DNA of 52,330 bases from an uncultured Desulfobacterales bacterium (GTDB taxonomy: Bacteria > Desulfobacterota > Desulfobulbia > Desulfobulbales > Desulfocapsaceae), in contig CALGIJ010000033.1 of NCBI GenBank assembly GCA_937915545.1, forward strand, positions 1 through 52,330. The letters are read 5' to 3'. Positions 1 through 8,281 of the stretch are shown piece by piece (position 1 is the first letter of the stretch; every line of letters begins with the position of its first letter). The position numbers and the translations under genes are program-made. Below the pieces are notes generated by a model. That model was not told the DNA's origin. It searched no databases and was given only the letters and a program-made list of their open reading frames with translations.

Positions 1-300
1 TTTGCTCAACTTTCTTGCTCGAGGACGAACGTTTCAATTTTCAAGGTTCCCTATAATTATTCCAACATTATTTCAGCGCCAAATTTTGGGGCCGAATATT
101 CGGCACGGTGCCCAATATTCGGCTTGTCAGATGGTAAGAATTGTTGTAACCGGGAAGGAAAATCTATTTTATGGCTACTTTGAAAAATCGCCTCCCCGTC
201 GATTTCTCTTCAATTCGAGTGCAATAATATCAAGAGGATAAATTCCTCTCGTTTCGCTAAAATCGCATTTTTCAAAGTAGACTCATGAAGGTGATAGGGT
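1..300 (+). promoter_or_regulatory. Upstream region of sigma-54 activator with palindromic repeat
   Basis: AT-rich non-coding stretch. A perfect 14-bp palindrome, GCCGAATATTCGGC, lies at 91-104, and its right half AATATTCGGC recurs at 114-123, 19 bp after the first copy. Paired copies like this suit a dimeric or oligomeric regulator about 180-210 bp upstream of the start codon, a usual distance for an upstream activating site of a sigma-54 enhancer-binding protein. I see no convincing -24/-12 (TGGC-N-TTGC) promoter between it and the gene. The short open frame at 2-241 has no recognisable protein features. Confidence 0.45.
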
Positions 301-1839
301 ATGAGATGGGATGCCGAGACACGATACAAGCTTCTACTTGAAATTAACAAAGCGGTTGCAACCAAGAAAAACCAACAGGCTCTTTTCAATGCAATCTCCC
401 AAGAGCTACACAAACATTTTCAATATGATCGGCTGGCGATCATCCTCTACAATCCGGTAGACAAATCGATCAAATATTTTGCGTCCGCAGATGGTGTCCA
501 ACCAGGAGGAGCAATAGCCCATCAAACACGTCCTCTCGCCAAAGGGGATATTGCCAGGATCGTCATCTCATCCGGCCTGCCCACAATCTTCGATGACCTC
601 ACTCAATACAGCGATATGAGTTCCATCGGTCACCTCGTCAAAGCCGGGCTTACCTCGACCCTTGCCTTTCCGATGATTGTCCGGGACCAGACACTCGGTT
701 CAATTCACTTTAGTTATAAAAAAAAGCCATCTGCAATCACTGAGCTGACAGACATTCTCGTGGTCGTTTCAGAGCTGATTGCCATTGCTGTAGATAATAT
801 GCTTGCCTATAACTTCCTGCAGCAAACCAACCAGCACTTGCAAAAAGAAAAGGAATATTTACTCCGAAATAGCGAAGACTATCAGCCTGACGGTTTCTTT
901 TTCAAATCCCAGTCGATGAAAGATGTGGTTGAAATGATCGATCAGGTTGCAGGTACCGATGAAACAATCCTGCTCACCGGAGAGACCGGAACCGGAAAGG
1001 ATTTCCTTGCCCGTTTGATCCACCAGAAAAGTCCCAGAAGGTGTCATCTCTTTGTAAAAACAAACTGCCCCGGACTAACCAGTTCACTCTTTGAAAGTGA
1101 GCTCTTTGGCCATGCCAAGGGGGCATTCACCGGGGCTGAAAAACAACGGCTTGGACGGTTTGAACTTGCAGATAAAGGTACAATCTTTCTTGATGAGATC
1201 GGTGAGTTGCCTCTTGGCTTACAAGCAAAGCTCCTCCAGGTTTTACAGGAAAAAAGGTTTGAACGGGTGGGTGAAAGTTCATCGACAACGGTTGATGCAC
1301 GAATCATTGCTGCAACCAATGTCGATCTTCTTGAAAGTGTAAAACTTGGTAAATTCCGGCAAGATCTCTTCTATCGACTAGATACAGTTACGATCCGTGT
1401 TCCAGCACTCAGAGAGCGCCCGGATGATATCCCCCTGCTTGTCAATAATATCACGAAGATTGAAGCCGATATCATGCACAGACAGCCCCCGATCTATTCA
1501 GATGAAGCATTCCACATCTTTAGCAGGTATAACTGGCCAGGCAATATCCGGGAGTTAAAGAATATGGTGAAACGGTTACTTATTCTAAGCCCGGGAAAAA
1601 CAATCAATGCAGCTACAATAAGAAAACTGTTTCCAATGCCCACTTCAGCAATAGAAACAGTAACAGATTTTCACTCGCTACAGGATGCTGAACGATCACA
1701 TATCATAGAATCATTAAAAAATACAAAAGGAATGATTGGTGGTAAGAAGGGAGCAGCTCACCTCTTGGATATTCCACGATCAACACTCCAATATCGTATA
1801 AAAAAGCTAAAAATCAATATTGATGATTTCAGAGGATAG
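301..1839 (+). CDS. GAF-domain sigma-54-dependent transcriptional activator
   Basis: A 512-residue bacterial enhancer-binding protein of the FhlA/NifA layout. An N-terminal GAF sensor (about 25-170) is followed by an AAA+ domain (about 197-420) and a Fis-type helix-turn-helix (about 463-508). Walker A GETGTGKD lies near residue 226, the sigma-54 contact loop GAFTGA near 274 and Walker B FLDEIGE near 298; arginine-rich LFYRLD and WPGNIREL motifs follow. It should hydrolyse ATP to remodel sigma-54 RNA polymerase at distant promoters in response to a small molecule bound by GAF. ATG 301 is preceded by GAAGGTGAT. No response-regulator domain is present. The gene is visibly AT-richer than most of the window and is not followed by an obvious target operon, so it may have been acquired. 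Ligand and regulon are unknown. Confidence 0.93.
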   Translation: MRWDAETRYKLLLEINKAVATKKNQQALFNAISQELHKHFQYDRLAIILYNPVDKSIKYFASADGVQPGGAIAHQTRPLAKGDIARIVISSGLPTIFDDLTQYSDMSSIGHLVKAGLTSTLAFPMIVRDQTLGSIHFSYKKKPSAITELTDILVVVSELIAIAVDNMLAYNFLQQTNQHLQKEKEYLLRNSEDYQPDGFFFKSQSMKDVVEMIDQVAGTDETILLTGETGTGKDFLARLIHQKSPRRCHLFVKTNCPGLTSSLFESELFGHAKGAFTGAEKQRLGRFELADKGTIFLDEIGELPLGLQAKLLQVLQEKRFERVGESSSTTVDARIIAATNVDLLESVKLGKFRQDLFYRLDTVTIRVPALRERPDDIPLLVNNITKIEADIMHRQPPIYSDEAFHIFSRYNWPGNIRELKNMVKRLLILSPGKTINAATIRKLFPMPTSAIETVTDFHSLQDAERSHIIESLKNTKGMIGGKKGAAHLLDIPRSTLQYRIKKLKINIDDFRG

Positions 1840-2205
1840 TAGGTCATACAGTCTACAGGGTAGTATCCACAGTAGACTAAACACTATAACGGCCAGTGTT
1901 AATTCATGAGATAAATAAACAACTTAAGGCATTTCCCGAGAGGGAAATGTATCGGCTAACAGAATAGAATTGTTCAGAAATGGAGCAACTCTGGAGATGA
2001 GCTTACCAAAGAGAATCTTCTAAATGTACAAAAGAGCCCCTACCAGAGATGTCTGCTGTTCATGTCATGTCGTCGGGATTAGCCCTTTCGTAGCAGAGCT
2101 GAAATACCAGAAAACCGCTAGCACCTGAATTAATCTTTGCCAGAGTTGCTGGGAAAGGATGCTTAACGATTGGCAATCGCTCGCCTAAATTGATATGCCT
2201 CCAGC
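1840..2205. other. Intergenic region with two hairpins, no gene seen
   Basis: No credible coding frame. Two inverted repeats follow the activator stop: AGTCTAC (1850-1856) pairing with GTAGACT (1872-1878), and CATTTCCC (1930-1937) pairing with GGGAAATG (1942-1949) around a GAGA loop. Neither is followed by a T-run, so they are weak terminator candidates. From about 2061 the sequence resembles the region upstream of the YaiI-family gene (see 2061-2126). Confidence 0.4.
2061..2126 (+). repeat. Diverged copy of the yaiI upstream segment
   Basis: Starting at CATGTCATGTCGTCGGGATT, this stretch aligns with 8828-8892, which precedes the intact YaiI-family gene. Only part of that block (from about 7503) is found again in front of the truncated yaiI copy. 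It marks the left side of a degraded module whose right side is a transposase remnant and a HepT fragment. Confidence 0.55.
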
Positions 2206-2541
2206 TTGGCAAGAATCACCCGTACTGTAGCCCCTGGCTATCAACATTACATCATGCATCGTGGCAACCGTCGTCAGCAGGCTTTTTTTGTGATGGCGAA
2301 CTGCTGACCTCATCGCGTTGATGTTTGCATGGTGCCAAAAGTGTCCGGTCGAGATCAGGGCCTGGTATATGATGCCAAATCATGTTTACCTTATCGCCGT
2401 GCCTCACACTAGAACGGTTCTTTCTTGTGTAATCGGCGAAGCTCATCGCCGCTATTCTCGGCGGATCGATTTTCGAGAAAAGTGACGAGGCCATCTGTGG
2501 TGGGAACCATCTGCTTTCTTCCCGATGGTTGAGCAAATTGT
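2206..2541 (+). pseudogene. Degenerate REP-associated Y1 (IS200-like) transposase, copy A
   Basis: Reading from TTG 2206 gives LARITRTVAPGYQHYIMHRG and then NRRQQAFF, matching the N-terminus of REP-associated tyrosine transposases (compare GYPHHITQRGNRRRQTFF in copy B at 7693). A stop follows at about 2306. Further family motifs appear downstream in shifted frames: MMPNHVYLIAVPHT (HUH motif, second His replaced by Tyr), GEAHRRYSRRIDFREK, then a stop, RGHLWWE and FFPM. The gene is therefore broken by several stops and frameshifts, and the catalytic HUH motif is damaged. It abuts a HepT fragment, as copy B precedes the mntA/hepT pair, so the two loci look like decayed versions of one module. 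Confidence 0.75.
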
Positions 2542-2589
2542 ATTTTCTTGTTTCCGGAGCAGGTGTTGATAAGCTGGATGCCATTTGCA
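2542..2589 (+). pseudogene. Fragment of a HepT-like toxin gene, copy A
   Basis: These 48 bases match 8371-8418 inside the hepT pseudogene with a single mismatch and encode FLVSGAGVDKLDAIC, a conserved stretch of HepT (DUF86) proteins. No start or remaining domain is recognisable around it, and the mntA counterpart is missing. The region from here to about 2790 holds no other gene I can support. Confidence 0.75.
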
Positions 2590-2793
2590 AGATGCCGTGA
2601 GGCGGAAGCTGCCGATTGCCCTGGGCGGGAAAGGGTGCGACCAACAGTCTCGGGTATCTTAGCTTTGTAAGAATAAGTTGGTTTTTGTGGCTCTCTTCCT
2701 GAGCGTGAGTACGCTTTGACAGCCTTGGGAGAAGTTCGTTTATTGGATTGGCCAACGTTCGCCGGCGTCGATTCTTCTTCTTCCCCCGCCCCA

Positions 2794-2875
2794 GGCAGAC
2801 CGACTGCCGATCTTTGCGGTTGGGGAAGGTGCCTGGAGCAGGCGAGCCGATCTATAACCCGATCTTCTTCGAGGT
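2794..2875 (+). promoter_or_regulatory. Structured leader and ribosome binding site of modA
   Basis: Two short perfect hairpins lie directly ahead of modA: GGCAG/CTGCC (2794-2798 with 2804-2808, loop ACCGA) and GCCTG/CAGGC (2831-2835 with 2839-2843, loop GAG). A GATC pair follows around TATAACCC (from about 2850), then the Shine-Dalgarno GAGGT at 2871-2875, six bases before the ATG. The compact chain of helices could be a cis-acting RNA responding to molybdate, tungstate or a cofactor, but it matches no riboswitch consensus that I can confirm by eye. Confidence 0.35.
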
Positions 2876-2881
2876 ATTGTC

Positions 2882-3697
2882 ATGAACAGAAAAACCCTTC
2901 TCCACGCGGCCATCGTTTTTTCCCTTCTCGTCATGCCCCTTGCCGCCCACGCCGAACAGGTCACCCTCTATGCTGCCGGCAGTCTCAAGGCCGCCTTGGG
3001 CGAGGTAGTCAAGGCCTATGAGAAAAGCGGCGGCGCGACGGTCAAGGCGGAATTCGGCCCGTCCGGTGCCTTGCGGCAGCGCATCGAAAAGGAGGGCCAG
3101 GCGCAGGTCTTCGCCTCGGCCAACATGGAACATCCCCAAGCCTTAATGGCCGCCGGCAAGGGTGGCCCGGTGGCCCTCTTCACCCGCAACAACCTCTGCG
3201 CCATTGCTCAGCCTGAGGTGGCGGTGACTTCCTCGAATTTGCTCGCCACCCTCCTTGATCCCAAGGTCAAGGTGGGTATCTCGACCCCTAAATCCGATCC
3301 CGCTGGCGATTACGCCTGGGAACTGTTCGGTAAGGCCGGCAAGGTCAAGGCGGGAAGTTTCGAAACTTTGTCCGCCAAGGCCCTCAAGTTGACCGGCGCC
3401 CCCGACAGCCCCAAGGCCCCGGAAGGGCGCAATCAGTACGCCTGGGTGATGGAACAGAAACAGGCCGATGTCTTTCTCACCTACTGCACCAACGCGGTGC
3501 TGGCGAAAAAAGAGGTTGCCGGCCTGCAGATCGTCGAGATCGAGCCGCAATTGGCGGTTGGCGCCGATTACGGGCTGGTGGTCCTGGGAGGAGCGCCGGT
3601 CGAGGCCTGGCGCCTGGCGCTGTTTATTCTCGGCGTCGAGGGGCAGAAAATCCTCGCTTCCTTCGGCTTTCAGGCAGCGGGGGTCCCGGGAGCCTGA
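2882..3697 (+). CDS. modA: Molybdate-type ABC transporter substrate-binding protein
   Basis: A 271-residue periplasmic binding protein of the ModA/extracellular solute-binding family 1 type. A Sec signal peptide ends at about residue 24 (PLAAHA before EQ), followed by VTLYAAGSLKAAL, the usual oxyanion-binding opening. FGPSGALRQRIEKEG and VFASANMEHP are typical of the family. It would capture molybdate, tungstate or a related oxyanion for an inner-membrane ModBC permease. No modB or modC lies beside it: the next gene is a convergent chemotaxis receptor. It is thus an orphan binding protein, and its exact ligand is uncertain. The start is supported by GAGGT six bases upstream. A terminator follows at 3712. 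Confidence 0.85.
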   Translation: MNRKTLLHAAIVFSLLVMPLAAHAEQVTLYAAGSLKAALGEVVKAYEKSGGATVKAEFGPSGALRQRIEKEGQAQVFASANMEHPQALMAAGKGGPVALFTRNNLCAIAQPEVAVTSSNLLATLLDPKVKVGISTPKSDPAGDYAWELFGKAGKVKAGSFETLSAKALKLTGAPDSPKAPEGRNQYAWVMEQKQADVFLTYCTNAVLAKKEVAGLQIVEIEPQLAVGADYGLVVLGGAPVEAWRLALFILGVEGQKILASFGFQAAGVPGA

Positions 3698-3711
3698 TTT
3701 CAGAGGTGGTT

Positions 3712-3750
3712 GCCCTTGTTTGAACAACAAACAAGGGCTTGCTTAAGTTT
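3712..3750. terminator. Bidirectional intrinsic terminator between modA and the MCP gene
   Basis: Perfect 11-bp stem, GCCCTTGTTTG (3712-3722) with CAAACAAGGGC (3728-3738), loop AACAA, followed by a T-rich stretch on the plus strand. It sits between convergent genes and probably ends modA transcription; it may also serve the chemotaxis gene. Confidence 0.75.
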
Positions 3751-3778
3751 TCGGGGCCACTTCTAGCGTCCCTGCGCC

Positions 3779-5476
3779 TTATACCTTGAACTGCCTCATC
3801 AACGCATCGAGCCTCGCCGCCAGCTGCGACAGCGCCGCGACGCTCTCTCCCACCTGAACGCTTCCCTCATTGACCTGGGAGGACTGCTGGTTGATGCCGG
3901 TAATGTTGCGGGTAATGTCCTCGACCACGGTTGCGGTCATGGCGATATTTTCATTGACCTGGGAGATGCCCTGCGAAGCCTGGGCAATCGAGGTGCTGAT
4001 CTCGTTGGAGGCGGTCGATTGCTCTTCGACGGCCGCAGCGATGCCGCCGATGATGCTGTTGATATTGAGGATGACCTGGGCGATGTTGCGAATATCTTCC
4101 ACGGTGGTGGTGGCGGTCTGCTGCATGCCCTCGATCTGGCGCTTGATGTCTACCGTGGCAGAGGCTGTCTGACGCGCCAGCTCCTTGATCTCGTTGGCGA
4201 CGACGGCGAAGCCTTTTCCTGCCTCGCCGGCCCGTGCCGCCTCGATGGTGGCGTTGAGGGCGAGCAGGTTGGTCTGCTCGGAAATCTCGGTTATGGTTTC
4301 GGTAACCCGGCCGATCTGGATGGCACTCTGGTTGAGTTCGGTCATCCGCGCGGTGGCGGTTTCGGATTGGTTGACCGCGCCCTCCGAGATGGCCCTGGCC
4401 TTTTCGGCGTTTCTCGCGATCTCGCTGACGGTAGCGGTCATTTCCTCGGTCGAGGACGCGACCATATTGACGCTGGCCGTCGACTGCTCCATGGCCGAGG
4501 CGACCGACTGGACGTTGGCGCTCATCTCGGTGGCGGCGCTGGCAACCATGGCGGAATTCTGCGAGGTCTCGCTGGCGGAGGATGAGAGTTGCCGCGAAGT
4601 CCGCTCAAGACCGTCGGAAGAGGTGGTCAGCTGTCCGACACCGCTGACGATTTCCCCTATCATGGAGCGTAGCTGGGCGACCATCCTGTTGAGGGCCGTC
4701 GCCATGGCGGCGATCTCGTCCTTGCCTTGGATGTCGAGCTGAGTGGTGAGGTCGCCGCCAGCAATGGTCTCGGTAAAGCTGGCCGCTCTCGCCACCGGCT
4801 TGGTGATCGACCTGGTGATCAGCACGCCGAGCACTGCCGAAAGCAACAGGCCGAGGAGGGTGGCCATGCCGAGAATCCAGTTGGCCCGGGTGAGGGCCAC
4901 CAGTGCCTGAGCTTTCGATTCGTTGATAACCTTCTTGGCGCCGTCCTCGATCCCGCCGAGCATGTTGAGAATCTTCTCGCCGGTCTCGTCGGCGGCGGAG
5001 TCCGCCTTGCTCATTTCGCCCGCGTCGACCTGGGCGCCTTTCAACGACTTGCTTCTCAGGTCGTAGATGGTCTGGACGGCGGGGGTGAAGCGTGCATCAT
5101 GAAAGTTTTGCGCCTCCTTGACGATGGTGCGCAATTTCTCGTCATCGGTACGGTAGATGGTCCCTTCATCGGTTTCGCCGCCCTCGAGGATCGCCTTGCC
5201 GTAGGTGTCGAAGTGCTTGACAAACCCCTGGTGCTCTTTCCACGCCTGTTGCAACTCGTCCACCGAATTGCTGGCAAGTATTTCCATGACCATCTGCATG
5301 TCGCGGGCGACGGCAAATTTCATCTCCATGGCCGCATCGACGAGGGTCGAGTTCTGTATCGAAGTGTTCATTTTCTCGTTGACCTGAATGAGGCCGACGG
5401 AGGACATGATGGAAACGGCGGCGAGAATTGCCCCGGCACTGGAAAACCCTGCAAAAAGTTTTGTTGCAAGCTTCAT
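3779..5476 (-). CDS. Methyl-accepting chemotaxis protein
   Basis: Transmembrane chemoreceptor of about 565 residues. TM1 is near residues 5-27. A periplasmic four-helix-bundle-like sensor runs to about 195, TM2 is ANWILGMATLLGLLLSAVLG, followed by HAMP and a cytoplasmic signalling domain. The highly conserved hairpin tip EISEQTNLLALNATIEAARA, then GEAGKGFAVVANEIKELA, contacts CheA/CheW. Ligand binding outside should modulate a chemosensory kinase array; no che genes lie nearby. The frame opens upstream at 5563, but ATG 5476 has a GAGAG ribosome site and begins MKLATKLFAGF, a normal MCP start, so I prefer it. The C-terminus lacks an obvious CheR-tethering pentapeptide. Confidence 0.95.
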   Translation of the reverse strand: MKLATKLFAGFSSAGAILAAVSIMSSVGLIQVNEKMNTSIQNSTLVDAAMEMKFAVARDMQMVMEILASNSVDELQQAWKEHQGFVKHFDTYGKAILEGGETDEGTIYRTDDEKLRTIVKEAQNFHDARFTPAVQTIYDLRSKSLKGAQVDAGEMSKADSAADETGEKILNMLGGIEDGAKKVINESKAQALVALTRANWILGMATLLGLLLSAVLGVLITRSITKPVARAASFTETIAGGDLTTQLDIQGKDEIAAMATALNRMVAQLRSMIGEIVSGVGQLTTSSDGLERTSRQLSSSASETSQNSAMVASAATEMSANVQSVASAMEQSTASVNMVASSTEEMTATVSEIARNAEKARAISEGAVNQSETATARMTELNQSAIQIGRVTETITEISEQTNLLALNATIEAARAGEAGKGFAVVANEIKELARQTASATVDIKRQIEGMQQTATTTVEDIRNIAQVILNINSIIGGIAAAVEEQSTASNEISTSIAQASQGISQVNENIAMTATVVEDITRNITGINQQSSQVNEGSVQVGESVAALSQLAARLDALMRQFKV

Positions 5477-5998
5477 CTGTTCACTCTCTTTTGATGGTGG
5501 ATAAAAGGGAAATGTGTTGGTTGATCCCTCAACCCTTGCTGAGGTGATTGCTCTGCCGATCAATCCGGCATGTATCCGCCTCGTGAAGTAGACTAGTTTA
5601 GCGGAGGATTTGTGACGATAGGGTTATGACTGCATGAAGAAATCATGCAATTCGCTTGGAGAGATATACGACAACTTGTCGAGACGCAACATTTACTTTA
5701 TGTGACTGTTGAGGAGGCTTTTTGGCTGCCAGGTATTGAAATGCATATATAAAGAGTTGGGTAATAGTGCTCGCAGTGTTTTAAATACAATTATAACATC
5801 AGCTTAATCGATATCACGTTTATTTTACATTGTTGTAAAAATACTCAAATTGAGAAAAATATTGATGTGATGTTTCTGTGTTGTTCAACCTGTTGCACGG
5901 TGGTGTGGCATATTCTTTCTGGCTTAAGAATAAATGAAAATATTTGAAAAACTTTAGTTGGAAAATTCCGGTGATGGTGTCTGGAGTATTTCGGGCGG
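5477..5998. other. AT-rich intergenic region, no gene seen
   Basis: About 520 bases without a credible gene, strongly AT-rich from about 5690 to 5960. It presumably contains the promoter of the chemotaxis receptor gene, but I cannot assign -35/-10 boxes with confidence. It may be the decayed left flank of the intron-like element that follows. Confidence 0.4.
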
Positions 5999-6430
5999 GT
6001 GCGCCTGGCATGAACTCCTCGAACTTCCCGCAGACAGAGCTTGCCGCTCGGACCGCTATGGCACGGGGAGTTATGCTGGATGGAGAATCCCGCCCAAACG
6101 GGTCGCGTCAGCCTGACAAGAAGTGACAGAGTCATGAGGCTGCCTGGTGAACGGCTTGATGTCAGACCGCGGCCAATATCACCCCGCCGAGTCCCCGAAT
6201 ACATGCTCTCCTGCTTCATTTCCCCAGCATCGCCTGGTTGCAGGGCAAGACAAACGATGTACAATAGGCATTTGCGGCAGGTAGCCCGCCAAGTTCCAGG
6301 AAAACCCTGCGCGCAGCGACGACAGGGGACTTCCGGATTGATCGTGGCGAGACCAGCCAGGACGTCATGGACCGCACTCTCAAGGACGGGTAACGAGTCA
6401 TGCTACCAAAATATTTCCATCCCAGCAGGA
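5999..6430 (+). mobile_element. Possible truncated 5' part of a group II intron
   Basis: The segment opens with GTGCG, the conserved 5' end of bacterial group II introns (GUGYG), and continues as about 430 bases of GC-rich, hairpin-rich sequence of the kind seen in intron domain I. None of the frames through it (for example plus 6041-6484 or minus 5845-6264) shows a real protein family. No reverse transcriptase, domain V or 3' end follows, because the aldo/keto reductase begins at 6441. If correct, this is a 5' remnant that cannot splice. The call rests on the start motif and overall character, not on a modelled fold. Confidence 0.35.
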
Positions 6431-6440
6431 GGTATGGACA

Positions 6441-7469
6441 ATGAAATACATGCCCTTTGGGTCAACTGGCTTGACGGTGTCTGAACTGGGATTTGGCGGC
6501 ATTCCCATTATCCGTCTCGATGAAAAGAGCGCGCTTGCCGTCCTGCACAGGGCGTACGAGGCGGGCATCACCTTGTACGATACGGCCAACGCCTATCGCG
6601 ACAGCGAGAGGAAGATCGGCTTGGCCTTCGCTCATCTCAGGGACAAGGTCATTCTGGCCACCAAGACCTTCCGCAGGGACGCAGCCGGAGCGACCGATCA
6701 ATTGGAGAATTCGCTGCGGGAGATGAAGACGGACTATATCGACCTCTACCAGCTTCACCAGATATCCCAGGAAGAAGACTGGGAAAAGGCCACCGCCGCG
6801 GGCGGTGTGCTGGAGGCCGTCGTCAAAGCCAAGGAACAGGGAAAGATACGGTGCATCGGCGTCACCTCGCACAACCTGGCCATGGCGGTAAAACTCGTCA
6901 AAACCGGGCTTTTCGGCAGTATTCAGTTCCCCTTCAACTTCATCGAGGACGCTGCCAAGGACGAGCTTCATGCCGCCGCGCGGCAGCGCGGCATGGGGAT
7001 TCTTGCCATGAAGCCCTTCGCCGGCGGCATGATTGACAATGCCAGGATCGCCTTTGCGTTTTTACGGCAGTACCCGGACGTCCTGGTCCTGCCTGGATTC
7101 GACAGCCCGGAAAGGGTGGACGAGGTGGTGTCCCTGTATCAACAGCCCAATACGGTAAGCGATGCCGATATCCAGCTCATGGAGCGCTATCACCAGGAGC
7201 TTGGCAAGCAGTTCTGCCGGAGATGCGAATACTGTCAGCCTTGTCCGCAGGGGGTGATGATCACCTCGGCCATGGGCTACAAGGTGATTGCCGCCAGGAT
7301 GTCGCCAAAGGTCGCCGTCGAGTTCACGAAAGCTGCCATGGAAAGCGTTGCCCAGTGCACGGAATGCCGGGAATGCGTCGATCGCTGTCCTTACGACCTG
7401 CCCATTCCTGATATGCTCAAGGAACATTATGGGCTCTATGAGCGGCATAAGACCGAAAGCCTGTCATAG
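6441..7469 (+). CDS. Aldo/keto reductase with C-terminal 4Fe-4S ferredoxin domain
   Basis: A 342-residue oxidoreductase. The N-terminal TIM barrel (about 1-260) begins MKYMPFGSTGLTVSELGFGG and carries the family tyrosine context YDTANAYRDSERKIG and the later LYQLHQ. The C-terminal part (about 255-330) holds two cysteine clusters, CRRCEYCQPCPQGV and CTECRECVDRCPYDLPI, suited to iron-sulfur clusters. This subfamily is common in anaerobes and probably transfers electrons between a ferredoxin-type carrier and a carbonyl substrate; the substrate is unknown. ATG 6441 follows AGGAGGTATGGACA, a strong ribosome site. It is monocistronic here, placed between an intron-like remnant and the decayed toxin-antitoxin module, so its native upstream context may have been replaced. 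Confidence 0.92.
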   Translation: MKYMPFGSTGLTVSELGFGGIPIIRLDEKSALAVLHRAYEAGITLYDTANAYRDSERKIGLAFAHLRDKVILATKTFRRDAAGATDQLENSLREMKTDYIDLYQLHQISQEEDWEKATAAGGVLEAVVKAKEQGKIRCIGVTSHNLAMAVKLVKTGLFGSIQFPFNFIEDAAKDELHAAARQRGMGILAMKPFAGGMIDNARIAFAFLRQYPDVLVLPGFDSPERVDEVVSLYQQPNTVSDADIQLMERYHQELGKQFCRRCEYCQPCPQGVMITSAMGYKVIAARMSPKVAVEFTKAAMESVAQCTECRECVDRCPYDLPIPDMLKEHYGLYERHKTESLS

Positions 7470-7502
7470 GCAAATCGGCTGCCTTCGTTGCAAGAGAAAG
7501 CG

Positions 7503-7621
7503 CGGCGGAATCGAAGGATCAGAAAACCACGAGCACCTTCAATAATTATCAACAAGGGTACACTGTGCATAACTGGGTCGATGCCGACGCCTGCCCCAAG
7601 GTAATTAAAGAGATTCTCTTT
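7503..7621 (+). repeat. Duplicated upstream and 5' end of the YaiI-family gene
   Basis: This segment repeats about 8858-8975. The last 57 bases (7565-7621) match the first 19 codons of the intact gene at 8919 with one mismatch; the upstream part is more diverged. It ends abruptly at the border of the transposase/toxin-antitoxin module, so the two copies flank that module as direct repeats. Confidence 0.85.
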
Positions 7622-7663
7622 CTAGGACAGAGTTCCGGGGGGCAGTCAACTTATCATTGGTAA
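7565..7663 (+). pseudogene. Truncated 5' fragment of a YaiI-family gene
   Basis: From GTG 7565 the frame reads VHNWVDADACPKVIKEILF, identical to the start of the complete protein at 8919 except Ile to Asn at residue 3. It then runs into unrelated sequence and stops at 7661-7663 after 32 codons. It retains the acidic VDADACP motif but none of the rest of the fold, so it is not functional. It records a duplication accompanying insertion of the adjacent module. Confidence 0.85.
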
Positions 7664-7692
7664 TCGCTCCTCAAAATTGATATGTTTCCGGC

Positions 7693-7971
7693 ATGGCGAG
7701 AATAGCACGTGCAGCAGCTCTTGGCTATCCACACCACATCACTCAGCGTGGCAACCGTCGTCGACAGACATTTTTTTGCGACGACGATTTTTCGAGTTAT
7801 ATCGAATTGATGGTTGAATGGCGCCGAAAGTGTCGTGTTGAGATCCCGGCTTGGTGGTTGATGCCGAGTCATGTTCACCATGCCGCCGCGCCGCACACCG
7901 AAGAGGCTCTTTCGTGTGCAAGCATTGATCATAAAGATTCCTTCGACTTCAATGGATTTTGCACAAGGTGA
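7693..7971 (+). pseudogene. Truncated REP-associated Y1 transposase, copy B
   Basis: The frame opens MARIARAAALGYPHHITQRG and continues NRRRQTFF and WWLMPSHVHHAAAPHTEEA, the N-terminal half of a RayT/IS200-like transposase. The HUH metal-binding motif (HVH) is kept. After about residue 75 the sequence leaves the family: the second half with the catalytic tyrosine helix is missing. With only 92 codons against roughly 150-250 for the family it cannot be active. It lies directly before mntA/hepT, as copy A (2206) lies before the HepT fragment. Confidence 0.8.
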
Positions 7972-7975
7972 ATTT

Positions 7976-8281
7976 ATGGGTGAGAACACCTTAAACCGGG
8001 ACGACGTCCTTGCTATTCTTAGGAAGAAAAAGGCCGATTTTGCAAAGGCCTATGGCGTCACGGCCATGGGCATTTTCGGTTCTTTGGCCAGGGGGCAGGC
8101 AAAAACCGATAGTGATATTGATCTGGTCGTCAAAATGAAAAAGCCGGACCTGTTCTATATGGTTCATATCAAGGAAGAGTTGGAAAGTGAATGCAGGACG
8201 AGAGTAGACATCGTGCATTACCGTGAGAAAACGAACGCCTTTTTAAAGAAGCGCATAGACCAAGAGGCCGTTTATGTATGA
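7976..8281 (+). CDS. mntA: MntA-like minimal nucleotidyltransferase antitoxin
   Basis: A 101-residue protein with the nucleotidyltransferase signature GIFGSLARGQAKTDSDIDLV (GSxAR-x7-DSDID form), the active site of MntA antitoxins. These AMPylate a tyrosine of the HepT toxin and so silence it. A third acidic position follows in RVDIVHY. The open frame extends upstream to 7871, but ATG 7976 has an AAGGTG ribosome site and matches the expected length; the upstream part overlaps the transposase remnant. The stop overlaps the hepT start (8274), the usual coupled arrangement. The partner toxin gene is broken, so the antitoxin appears orphaned. Confidence 0.85.
   Translation: MGENTLNRDDVLAILRKKKADFAKAYGVTAMGIFGSLARGQAKTDSDIDLVVKMKKPDLFYMVHIKEELESECRTRVDIVHYREKTNAFLKKRIDQEAVYV

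Noticed and set aside
124..300. Sigma-54 promoter for the activator at 301
   Set aside because: No TGGC-N-TTGC pair with the required spacing was found.
2252..2755. Minus-strand open frame of 167 codons
   Set aside because: It lies antisense to the transposase and HepT remnants, has no ribosome site and no recognisable domain.
5845..6484. Overlapping open frames on both strands (plus 6041-6484, minus 5845-6264) as possible genes
   Set aside because: Composition is Arg/Pro/Ser-rich without domain features; they fall in the structured, probably intron-derived DNA.
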